DNA of 15,299 bases, from positions 1 through 15,299 of the forward strand of contig CAMWQS010000031.1 in assembly GCA_947176485.1 (NCBI GenBank), given 5' to 3'. The stretch is from an uncultured Clostridia bacterium (GTDB lineage: Bacteria; Bacillota; Clostridia; Christensenellales; Borkfalkiaceae). Position numbers and translations under genes: made by a program. Every line of letters starts with the position of its first letter. Positions within the stretch are counted from its first letter, which is position 1. This document shows, in pieces, positions 8,301 to 13,137 of the stretch. The notes under the pieces are model-generated. The model was not told the DNA's origin. It saw only the letters and a program-made list of their open reading frames with translations, and ran no database searches.

Positions 8301-8389
8301 TCGTTATTGCGATAGGCGTTACGGTTTGCGTACTAGTAGTAAAAAAGAAAAAGAACGCGGAAGAACCCGAAGAAGAAGTCGTTGAATAA
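5342..8389 (+). CDS. Secreted, membrane-anchored transglutaminase-like surface protein
   Basis: 1015 residues. A Sec signal (KIKKIAV then a hydrophobic core, cleavage probably near ADA, about 35-37) opens the protein. Residues about 200-320 are a transglutaminase-like domain with an intact cysteine-protease-type triad: C250 in GVAVCSGYS, H291 in SGHEWNYVW, D316 in YAVDVTWN. Such domains hydrolyse or cross-link amide bonds in proteins or peptides. The middle (about 400-860) is probably beta-rich modules with a CNKC motif in it; I do not recognise the family. Residues about 880-960 (GNGGSITMADS, CTIKPDNGYQLYKVTLNG) resemble a divergent InlB B-repeat. A 25-residue hydrophobic helix (about 973-998) followed by KKKK and an acidic tail is a C-terminal membrane anchor; no LPXTG is seen. 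It is monocistronic with its own promoter and terminator. A cell-surface adhesin or envelope-processing role is inference. Confidence 0.85.
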   Translation: MNTKIKKIAVGGLLAALATTLVTGVATMRHQTVLADADTLPASNYFYEGLYYKDANGNEKEFALAKKFYNALDSMKNSGDFKDGTVDYSLSGILTSDEIKAWVSGNDVTIPKAFSAARDAYLTDHPELFYIDFYKLTISAGLSDDVYSAYIDSGREANLYYDGDFTSEAQVNTAITAFDAKVAEIVAAANKAADDDQYGTNKDAVKARYVNTYLLNNIKYDDAAAISDDIAAYAHSRTAYGGIINGVAVCSGYSRAYKVVLDKLGIPCLCVSGYSLGKDTEGNPAEGTSGHEWNYVWLTDANNARSADGGNWYAVDVTWNSTGNNPIKYMGNGALTISRDHRTDGVISTSGYELKFPELSVYDYGCETDSEGISHSFNYTPYGNGELDDNGYELMATEEFLSYNGKGAKRLLEEDGLRMIFRFASYENGEITWYEWFDINNWDLCSPGHSGFEDFGTYTKSTYNTSALYTQFAITDYEPDKNYTGNNPNYTHPYPIFFSEQTESDWGQRISVVSEVFENKTYGTYVPAPHAVSTTPSDRELQFISSTMLDPNDPGGNKMDPEQAFEITVKYNEKLHKLDESKPIGVTYTGSRFPKSVYQYAFIAPLDDEGTTVELVDDYTLRFKFCPSLMFQHDGEHYTFSFTNVGSCDTQYKADGSTYISNKAPNTITFGYARSYTACNKCLPGGRFFVDCVALPTLMSDNDLSKMDFIDPETNKPYPVDKRSQMMLVADKVTEATETAMLEEIDKDESLGISKEDITTSETYDIALRLCGQIASIPNGSYIKISLGFPEGYGPDDEGVTFRLYHYKHDDAGNFTGVEEIPCVVTRFGIVATVTNFSPYMVAVLPADKASDKKNAYTTVDGNGGSITMADSAVKEIGEGETYTCTIKPDNGYQLYKVTLNGKDITDKVADGTLSLGYGELSANNEIVIKYISTEAAARFAEKGIVDPVTIYVPVSGAVINGSVGTSLDGNKNNAGIIAVVVIVAVIVIAIGVTVCVLVVKKKKNAEEPEEEVVE

Positions 8390-8409
8390 TCAAACTTAAT
8401 ACGAAAAAG

Positions 8410-8433
8410 CGCAGGCTGAAAATTCAGCCTGCG
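8410..8433. terminator. Bidirectional terminator between convergent genes
   Basis: CGCAGGCTGA and TCAGCCTGCG form a perfect 10-bp stem with loop AAAT. It has A-rich sequence on the left and T-rich sequence on the right, so it can stop transcription from the transglutaminase-like gene (stop at 8389) and from the operon ending at 8451. Confidence 0.9.
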
Positions 8434-8450
8434 TTATTTTTATAAAAATT

Positions 8451-9284
8451 TTACCTTTTAACACGCGGTTTTTTTATGAGCTCAAAGGCGTAATATATTC
8501 CCTTTAAATCGTCCGAAAGGTATGAAAGGGCTTGCTCTTCAAGCTCGGCGGGGACGCCGTAGTAGGCTTCGGCTATACTTCCCGCCATTGCGCCTATCGT
8601 GTCCGAATCGCCGCCTATTGACACGGCGTTGCGGACGGCGTCTTCAAAGCTCTCACTTTCCAAAAACGCCAATATTGCGTGCGGCACGCTGCCCTGACAG
8701 GTTACCCAATCGCCAAGCTCGTCGTATCCGTAAGAGGCTTGCAGGTTTGCGATGGTAAAAGATTTGTCGTTCAATATCGGGTAGTATTCTGCGGCGCGCT
8801 TTAATATGGTCTTTTTGTCTGCACCCGTGCGGGCATGGTACACGCAAAGGGCAATAGCTTCCCCTCCCTTCATTCCTTCGGGGTGATTGTGGGTAACGCC
8901 GGTTACGATAGCCGAAAGGGCTTTTAACTCCTCTTCGGAATTTGCCACCCAGCCGACGGGACTTATACGCATGCCCGCGCCGTTGCCGAAGCTGTTTATT
9001 GGCGCGGACGAGGTGCCGTCGAAAAGCCAATGGTAAAACTTTTCGCCCCAGCCCGTGTTGGGGTGGGCCTTGGCAACGCTGCGCATACAGTTTATAGTTT
9101 TATCGGCAAGGGTAGAATAGTCGCCCTTGCAAAGAAACAGCGCCTGCGCAACCGCCACGGTCATAAAGGTATCGTCCGTAGCGCAACAGGTGCTTGTAAA
9201 AAATTTAAAGTTTTTGCCTCGGTTATCGTCTTCGATAAACTCAAACCTGCTGCCGACGATATCGCCTATTATTGCACCTATCAA
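8451..9284 (-). CDS. ADP-ribosylglycohydrolase (DraG family)
   Basis: 277 residues, normal family length. Members remove ADP-ribose from proteins or small molecules using two metal ions. Seen here: GDIVGSRFE (7-15), TDDT (36-39), FGNGAGMR (99-106), THNHPEG (131-137) and GGDSDTIGAM (224-233); the TDDT and GDSDT aspartates are the family's metal ligands and all are present, so it should be active. There is no partner ADP-ribosyltransferase (DraT-like) in the window, so the substrate is unknown. AAGGAG precedes ATG 9284, only 12 nt after the malic enzyme stop, so it is the last gene of the ppa-malic enzyme operon. Cytosolic. Confidence 0.92.
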   Translation of the reverse strand: MIGAIIGDIVGSRFEFIEDDNRGKNFKFFTSTCCATDDTFMTVAVAQALFLCKGDYSTLADKTINCMRSVAKAHPNTGWGEKFYHWLFDGTSSAPINSFGNGAGMRISPVGWVANSEEELKALSAIVTGVTHNHPEGMKGGEAIALCVYHARTGADKKTILKRAAEYYPILNDKSFTIANLQASYGYDELGDWVTCQGSVPHAILAFLESESFEDAVRNAVSIGGDSDTIGAMAGSIAEAYYGVPAELEEQALSYLSDDLKGIYYAFELIKKPRVKR

Positions 9285-9296
9285 GCTCTTCTCCTT

Positions 9297-10472
9297 TTAA
9301 CTAATCTTTGCGACGCCCGTCTTTTTAGCCGCGTCCGAAACTGCTTTGGCAACGCTTGCGTGAGCCTTTTTATCGTACGCGTAGGGCAAAATATAGTCGC
9401 GTGAAAGCTCCCGTGCGGATACGCAGTCGGCAATACCTTGCGCCGCCGCGAGCATCATCTCGGTGTTGACGGTAGTGGCGCGAACGTCCAGCGCGCCGCG
9501 GAAAAGCCCGGGGAAAACGAGGACGTTGTTGATTTGGTTTGCATGCTCCGACGAGCCGGTGCCGACTATGAACGCGCCCGCCTCCTTTGCCTCGGCGGGG
9601 TTGATTTCGGGTACGGGGTTTGCACAGGTGAAAAGTATCGACTTGTCCGCCATGGACTTGACCATATCCTTGGTGATGCAGTTGGGACCCGAAACGCCGA
9701 TTACTACGTCCGCGCCCTTCATTGCGTCTTTAAGCGTGCCCGTAAGGTGTGTGCGGTTTGTAACCTTTGCAATCTCTTTTTGGGCGGGGTTGAGCCATTC
9801 GAGTCCTTCGGAGATTACTCCCTTTAAGTCGCAAAGGGTTACTTCCTTTACGCCGAAAAGCATCATAAATTTTGCAATTGCTATGCCCGCCGCACCCGCG
9901 CCGTTTATAACGACTTTTATATCTTCCTTTTTCTTGCCCGCAAGCTTTAAGGCGTTGATGAGTGCCGCCGTCATGACGATTGCCGTGCCGTGCTGGTCGT
10001 CGTGGAATACGGGGATATCGAGCTCTTCTTTGAGCCGCGTTTCGATTTCAAAGCAACGGGGCGCGGAGATATCTTCGAGGTTGATGCCGCCGAACGAACC
10101 TGAAATAATTTTTATGGTTTTTATAATTTCTTCGGTGTCCTTGGTCTTTAAGCAGACGGGGAAGGCGTCCACACCGCCGTACGCCTTAAATAAGGCTGCC
10201 TTGCCTTCCATAACTGGCATACCCGCTTCGGGGCCTATATCGCCTAAGCCTAAAATCGCCGTGCCGTCGGTGATGACGGCAACGGTGTTCCAGCGGCGGG
10301 TGAGCTCGAAGGATTTTTCGATATCGGCTTGTATAGCAAGGCAGGGCTCGGCAACGCCCGGGGTGTAGGCGAGGGATAACGCCTCTCTGCTGTCCGTAGG
10401 GACGCGGCAAACCGTTTCTATCTTGCCCTTCCACTCGCCGTGTTTTTTAAGTGATTCTTTTCTGTAATTCAT
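9297..10472 (-). CDS. NAD(P)-dependent malic enzyme
   Basis: 391 residues from ATG 10472, typical of the short bacterial form. It oxidatively decarboxylates malate to pyruvate and CO2, producing NADH or NADPH. Seen here: SLAYTPGVAEPC with catalytic Y36, TDGTAILGLGDIGPEAG (68-84), catalytic K91 in MEGKAALFK, metal ligands E133-D134 (NLEDISAPRCFEIE) and D158-D159 (FHDDQHGTAIV), and the dinucleotide loop GAGAAG (191-196). Cofactor preference cannot be read. A longer frame begins at TTG 10508 but would overlap the pyrophosphatase gene by 32 nt; ATG 10472 gives the family-typical MNYRKESLKKH start and lies 4 nt after that gene's stop, so coupled translation is likely. No phosphotransacetylase-like extension, unlike the long MaeB type. 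Confidence 0.95.
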   Translation of the reverse strand: MNYRKESLKKHGEWKGKIETVCRVPTDSREALSLAYTPGVAEPCLAIQADIEKSFELTRRWNTVAVITDGTAILGLGDIGPEAGMPVMEGKAALFKAYGGVDAFPVCLKTKDTEEIIKTIKIISGSFGGINLEDISAPRCFEIETRLKEELDIPVFHDDQHGTAIVMTAALINALKLAGKKKEDIKVVINGAGAAGIAIAKFMMLFGVKEVTLCDLKGVISEGLEWLNPAQKEIAKVTNRTHLTGTLKDAMKGADVVIGVSGPNCITKDMVKSMADKSILFTCANPVPEINPAEAKEAGAFIVGTGSSEHANQINNVLVFPGLFRGALDVRATTVNTEMMLAAAQGIADCVSARELSRDYILPYAYDKKAHASVAKAVSDAAKKTGVAKIS

Positions 10473-10476
10473 ATCG

Positions 10477-11007
10477 TTATTTGCCGTACTTTTCTTCGTA
10501 TCTTTCAATACACTTTCTTATGCATTCGATTGCCTCGTACTTGTGGCAGATTTCTTTTACGGCGGTCTGCTTGTGTTCAAGCGTTTTGTACACCTCGAAG
10601 AAGTGCATCATTTCGTCGAAGATATGCATCGGCAATTCCTTAATATCGTAGAAGTGCTTGTAGTTGGGGTCGTTGAGAGGGACGGCGATTATCTTTTCGT
10701 CAAGCTCGCCCCCGTCCACCATTTTTATTACGCCTATCGGCATGCAGGTTACGAGGGTCATCGGGGAGATGATTTCGTTGCAGAGGACCAAAACGTCCAA
10801 CGGGTCGCCGTCGTCCGCAAGCGTGCGGGGAATAAAACCGTAGTTTGCGGGGTACACCGTGGAGGTGTAAAGTACCCTGTCAAGGCGGAGTAGCCCCGTT
10901 GCCTTGTCAAGCTCGTACTTGGCTTTGCTGCCTTTGGGGATTTCGATTAACGCCTCGAATTTGTTTTCGGTTATTCTTTCTTTGTCGATGTCGTGCCAGA
11001 TATTCAT
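10477..11007 (-). CDS. ppa: Inorganic pyrophosphatase, family I
   Basis: 176 residues, full length for the soluble family I enzyme that hydrolyses pyrophosphate to phosphate in the cytosol and pulls biosynthetic reactions forward. The signature is clear: EIPKGSKAKYELD (22-34), YPANYGFIPRT (52-62), and DDGDPLDVLV (65-74) with the metal-binding aspartates, plus D103 in DGGELDEK. ACGGAGG sits 5 nt before ATG 11007. First gene of a three-gene operon with malic enzyme and the ADP-ribosylglycohydrolase. Confidence 0.95.
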   Translation of the reverse strand: MNIWHDIDKERITENKFEALIEIPKGSKAKYELDKATGLLRLDRVLYTSTVYPANYGFIPRTLADDGDPLDVLVLCNEIISPMTLVTCMPIGVIKMVDGGELDEKIIAVPLNDPNYKHFYDIKELPMHIFDEMMHFFEVYKTLEHKQTAVKEICHKYEAIECIRKCIERYEEKYGK

Positions 11008-11033
11008 AGCCGCCTCCGTCTTTCGTTTTTATT

Positions 11034-11061
11034 ATTATATCACGAATTTTAATAAAGTAAA
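11034..11061 (-). promoter_or_regulatory. Promoter of the ppa operon
   Basis: Minus strand: -10 TATAAT (11034-11039) with a 16-nt spacer to TTTACT (11056-11061), a 4/6 match to the -35. It is 27 nt from ATG 11007 and stands back to back with the promoter of the GtrA gene. Confidence 0.6.
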
Positions 11062-11114
11062 TAACATTTTGAAATAAGTATGCATCGTCCGTCGGAGCTA
11101 TGCCGTTTATCGGT

Positions 11115-11143
11115 TTGACAAATCGAAGTATATATAATATAAT
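11115..11143 (+). promoter_or_regulatory. Perfect-consensus promoter of the first GtrA-family gene
   Basis: TTGACA (11115-11120), a 17-nt spacer and TATAAT (11138-11143) match the sigma-A consensus at every position. Transcription should begin near 11149-11152, almost at the ATG at 11154, so the mRNA may be leaderless or nearly so. Confidence 0.75.
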
Positions 11144-11153
11144 TTTACGCGTT

Positions 11154-11738
11154 ATGGAAAATGAGAAAGAAACGCTTGAAAACAGCGAAAACGAAATTAT
11201 AGAAGAAAAACCCGTTGCGGAAGAAACCGCGGCGGCTGCAACTGCTACTAAGGACGAGCCCGCGGCGGAGGAACCCGCGACCGAAGAGGCGCCCAAAAAG
11301 ATGACGAAGCTTCAACAGTTTTTACAGATACTTAAATTTACCGGATTTTCAATTTCGGCGGGAGTTATACAGCTCGTGTCCTTCGGCATTATGTACGACT
11401 GGACGGGCTGGCTGCCTTGGTGGCCCGCTTACCTTATAAGCGTAATTTTGTCGGTTGTATGGAACTTTACATTCAACCGCAAGTTTACCTTTAAAGCGGC
11501 GAACAACGTCCCGCTTGCGATGGGCTTAGTTATACTATATTACTGCGCGTTCACTCCCCTCTCGGTTTTCGGCGGGGACGCGATAGCCGCACAGCTGCCC
11601 GCAAACCTCGGCATGCTGGTTACCTTTATGATGATGCTCGTGAACTTCGTAACCGAATTTATTTGGGACAAGCTGGTCGTGTTCAACCAAAAGGTTACCG
11701 ACAAAATTTTGAGTTGGTTTAAGAAAAAAGATAAGTAA
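11154..11738 (+). CDS. GtrA-family membrane protein, copy 1
   Basis: 194 residues. Residues 1-49 are an acidic, Ala/Glu/Thr-rich, probably disordered cytoplasmic extension. From MTKLQQFLQ (residue 50) come four hydrophobic segments, with FTFNRKFTF after the second and FIWDKLVVFN near the end, which is the layout of the GtrA family (small four-helix membrane proteins linked to undecaprenyl-linked sugar transfer across the membrane in envelope polysaccharide synthesis). No glycosyltransferase partner lies beside it, so the role is inferred from family only. An in-frame ATG at 11100 lies upstream of the perfect promoter, so I start at ATG 11154 although no SD precedes it. It shares a 57-nt identical block with copy 2 (11271-11327 and 12596-12652) and a nearly identical 3' end. 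Confidence 0.8.
   Translation: MENEKETLENSENEIIEEKPVAEETAAAATATKDEPAAEEPATEEAPKKMTKLQQFLQILKFTGFSISAGVIQLVSFGIMYDWTGWLPWWPAYLISVILSVVWNFTFNRKFTFKAANNVPLAMGLVILYYCAFTPLSVFGGDAIAAQLPANLGMLVTFMMMLVNFVTEFIWDKLVVFNQKVTDKILSWFKKKDK
11271..11327 (+). repeat. 57-nt exact repeat, copy in GtrA 1
   Basis: Identical to 12596-12652. It starts with GAACCCGCGAC, the 11-mer also present in tRNA-Gly (14396-14406), and marks the left breakpoint of the proposed tandem duplication. Beyond it the two GtrA genes diverge clearly, until the near-identical 3' end (about 11678-11750 and 13041-13114). Confidence 0.9.
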
Positions 11739-11740
11739 GA

Positions 11741-11768
11741 AAAAGCCTCGCGGGTAGCAAGGCTTTTT
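11741..11768 (+). terminator. Terminator of GtrA copy 1
   Basis: AAGCCTCGC and GCAAGGCTT form a 9-bp stem with one C/A mismatch and loop GGGTA, followed by TTT, just after the stop. It is a degraded relative of the terminator after GtrA copy 2 (13104-13137). Confidence 0.75.
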
Positions 11769-11777
11769 ATATTAAAC

Positions 11778-12002
11778 TTATTCTAATCGATACCTTTTTT
11801 CCGCCTCGAAGTCTAATCCGTATTGACAAGCTTTATCCCAAAAAAGAATTATAATCTCCAAACACTCGACGAAAGCGTAATACTGCCCTGTAAAAAACCC
11901 GTCCTTTCCCCCGTTGGGGAGTTCATCTATTTCCGTCAAGGAAAGTTGAAGGTAGCTTCCGAGATAATCTAAAACTTCTTCCGCCGTAATTTTTTGATTC
12001 AT
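11778..12002 (-). CDS. Small acidic protein of unknown function
   Basis: 74 residues, no recognised family. It is acidic and helix-prone (TAEEVLDYLGSYLQLSLTEI), with an aromatic central segment (FFTGQYYAFVECLEIIILFW) that looks like an amphipathic or core helix rather than a membrane span. GGAAG about 10 nt before ATG 12002 is a weak SD. It follows the HTH gene by 24 nt on the same strand and is probably co-transcribed with it. The pair occupies the space between GtrA copy 1 and the decayed tRNA-Cys. Confidence 0.5.
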   Translation of the reverse strand: MNQKITAEEVLDYLGSYLQLSLTEIDELPNGGKDGFFTGQYYAFVECLEIIILFWDKACQYGLDFEAEKRYRLE

Positions 12003-12026
12003 AATAAGACTTCTTCCGTTTAATGC

Positions 12027-12335
12027 TTACGTTCTTGCACTTGTAGCCGCAACTTCACTGAAAGATATTTCCATATTTTTGCAAGCCGTAAAACATTCCA
12101 AATATTCCTTTCTGTTTCTATCCAAGGTTCTTCTGCTGACGTTGCAATGCAGCGCAATTCCGTCTATAGTATAAAGTTGCTCGCCTTCGTAAATTTTGTA
12201 TAGTATATCAATGTGATGTGTGCCGTGTAACATGTCGAATATTCTATAATAAGTTAACATAGTTACGTAAGGCATTTTAACCGGACTGTTTAAATTTTTT
12301 AATGCTTCTCTTATTTTTCTTTCTTTCATTTTCAT
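12027..12335 (-). CDS. Small protein with sigma-region-4/phage-regulator-like HTH
   Basis: 102 residues. Residues about 35-85 (YKIYEGEQLYTIDGIALHCNVSRRTLDRNRKEYLECF) end in a helix-turn-helix of the sigma-70 region 4 type, as found in small phage-derived activators; the IA...C.VS.RTLDR core is the supporting part. A DNA-binding regulator is therefore likely, target unknown. AAGGTG 7 nt before ATG 12335 is a good SD; a second ATG two codons in is also possible. A small palindrome, GCCAA-ATC-TTGGC (12385-12397 on the minus strand), lies about 50 nt upstream and could be an operator, but this rests on position alone. AT-rich compared with flanking genes. Confidence 0.55.
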   Translation of the reverse strand: MKMKERKIREALKNLNSPVKMPYVTMLTYYRIFDMLHGTHHIDILYKIYEGEQLYTIDGIALHCNVSRRTLDRNRKEYLECFTACKNMEISFSEVAATSART

Positions 12336-12426
12336 TTGGACGCACCTTCATAATAAATATGACGGATTTTGAGCCCACTTTTTCGCCAAGATTTGGCAAT
12401 TTTCTTAGATTTTTGACACAAAAAAG

Positions 12427-12472
12427 CCCTACAAGTTGTATTTGTCAGTCAAAACAAATACATTTTGTAGGG
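12427..12472 (-). terminator. Long hairpin terminator after the decayed tRNA-Cys
   Basis: The arms 12427-12445 and 12454-12472 form a 19-bp stem with two mismatches around an 8-nt loop; each end begins with CCCTACAA. On the minus strand it is followed by GCTTTTTT, so it works as a terminator for transcription leaving the pseudo-tRNA, mirroring the terminator behind the intact tRNA-Cys (14245-14275). The plus strand has only a short T run. Confidence 0.7.
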
Positions 12473-12475
12473 TTT

Positions 12476-12550
12476 GGGAGGCGCCATACAGATTTGAACT
12501 GGGGAGTAAAGGTTTTTCAGGCCCTTGTCTTACTGTTTACCTATGACGCC
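12476..12550 (-). pseudogene. Decayed tRNA-Cys copy (anticodon now reads GAA)
   Basis: This stretch aligns along its whole length with the intact tRNA-Cys at 14276-14349. The acceptor stem still pairs (GGCGTCA with TGGCGCC). The T stem has lost two of five pairs, the D stem has a G-A mismatch, a conserved D-loop G is replaced by A, the last anticodon-stem pair is C-A, and the 3' end is TCCC instead of TCCA. The loop CTGAAAA would place GAA (Phe) as anticodon. The mix of an intact acceptor and broken core points to a pseudogene. Confidence 0.75.
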
Positions 12551-12574
12551 TTATAAAAAAATAGTGCGACTTTT

Positions 12575-13102
12575 TTGGAGCTAGAGACGAGATTCGAACC
12601 CGCGACCGAAGAGGCGCCCAAAAAGATGACGAAGCTTCAACAGTTTTTACAGCTTTTGATATTTACGGGCTTTATGGTTTCCGCCGGAGTTATTCAATTC
12701 GTAACGACGGGCTTGCTGTCAACTTGGACGGGATTAATGTCCGAGGATAGCGAGTATTATTGGATAGCCTATCTTACGGGGCTTGTTCTTTCGGTGGTGT
12801 GGAGCTTTACGTTTAACCGCAAGTTTACGTTTAAGGCGGCGAACAACGTTCCGCTTGCGATGGTGCTCGTGCTTATTTATTACTGTGCGTTTGCTCCCCT
12901 TTCAACTTTCGGTGCGAACGCAATAGTAAACGCTTGGAAGGACGCCGCGGGTGCGGGCTGGGACAAAAATTACGAAATGGTAATTACCGCCTCGATGATG
13001 ATAATAAATTTCGTTACCGAATTTTTCTGGGATAAGTTCGTCGTGTTCAACAAAAAGGTTACCGACAAAATTTTGAGTTGGTTTAAGAAAAAAGATAAAT
13101 AA
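12575..13102 (+). CDS. GtrA-family membrane protein, copy 2 (5' end replaced by tRNA-Gly stub)
   Basis: The open frame begins at TTG 12575 (175 residues); an in-frame stop at 12554 excludes a longer gene. The first codons are antisense to the tRNA-Gly stub, so real translation may start at ATG 12626 (158 residues), which has GAGG about 11 nt upstream and matches residue 50 of copy 1. Four hydrophobic segments, FTFNRKFTFK and FFWDKFVVFN, give the GtrA fold. By eye about two thirds of residues match copy 1, with small insertions in two loops. Copy 2 lacks the acidic N-terminal extension and the consensus promoter of copy 1; a weak TTGACA/TGTATT pair (12413-12442) is the only candidate seen. The frame is intact despite many base changes, which suggests selection, but expression is unproven. 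Confidence 0.65.
   Translation: MELETRFEPATEEAPKKMTKLQQFLQLLIFTGFMVSAGVIQFVTTGLLSTWTGLMSEDSEYYWIAYLTGLVLSVVWSFTFNRKFTFKAANNVPLAMVLVLIYYCAFAPLSTFGANAIVNAWKDAAGAGWDKNYEMVITASMMIINFVTEFFWDKFVVFNKKVTDKILSWFKKKDK
12576..12606 (-). pseudogene. 31-nt stub of tRNA-Gly (T arm, acceptor 3' strand and CCA)
   Basis: Matches the 3' end of tRNA-Gly (14375-14405) with two substitutions, then is cut off inside the T-arm region and joined to GtrA coding sequence at the shared 11-mer GAACCCGCGAC. It has no anticodon or D arm and cannot be a functional tRNA. Confidence 0.85.
12596..12652 (+). repeat. 57-nt exact repeat, copy in GtrA 2
   Basis: Identical to 11271-11327. Its first 11 nt are shared by the tRNA-Gly stub and the GtrA coding sequence, so the junction cannot be placed more precisely than 12596-12606. 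Confidence 0.9.
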
Positions 13103-13103
13103 G

Positions 13104-13137
13104 AAAAAGCCTCGCTTTCAAAGCGAGGCTTTTTTTA
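13104..13137. terminator. Bidirectional terminator between GtrA copy 2 and the BamE-like lipoprotein
   Basis: A perfect stem, AAAAAGCCTCGCTT with AGCGAGGCTTTTT around a small loop, lies directly after the GtrA stop and touches the stop codon of the convergent lipoprotein gene (TAA at 13135-13137). A-rich and T-rich ends make it work both ways. Confidence 0.9.

Larger units (their letters stand above)
12476..12606. repeat. Direct repeat of the tRNA-Cys/tRNA-Gly region, copy 1
   Basis: Corresponds to 14276-14406 in the same orientation: pseudo-tRNA-Cys, the spacer (about 30 nt, one visible difference) and the 3' end of tRNA-Gly. Similarity stops at GAACCCGCGAC (12596-12606), where the sequence continues as GtrA coding DNA. 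Confidence 0.85.

Noticed and set aside
9463..10368. A 301-codon open frame antisense to malic enzyme
   Set aside because: It mirrors the codon structure of the real gene; the product has no family features, and malic enzyme on the other strand is complete with all catalytic residues.
10473..10508. Longer malic enzyme starting at TTG 10508
   Set aside because: It would overlap ppa by 32 nt; ATG 10472 gives the family-typical N-terminus and a 4-nt gap.
11100..11153. GtrA copy 1 starting at ATG 11100
   Set aside because: The perfect promoter lies downstream of this ATG, and its purine run is only 2 nt from the ATG.
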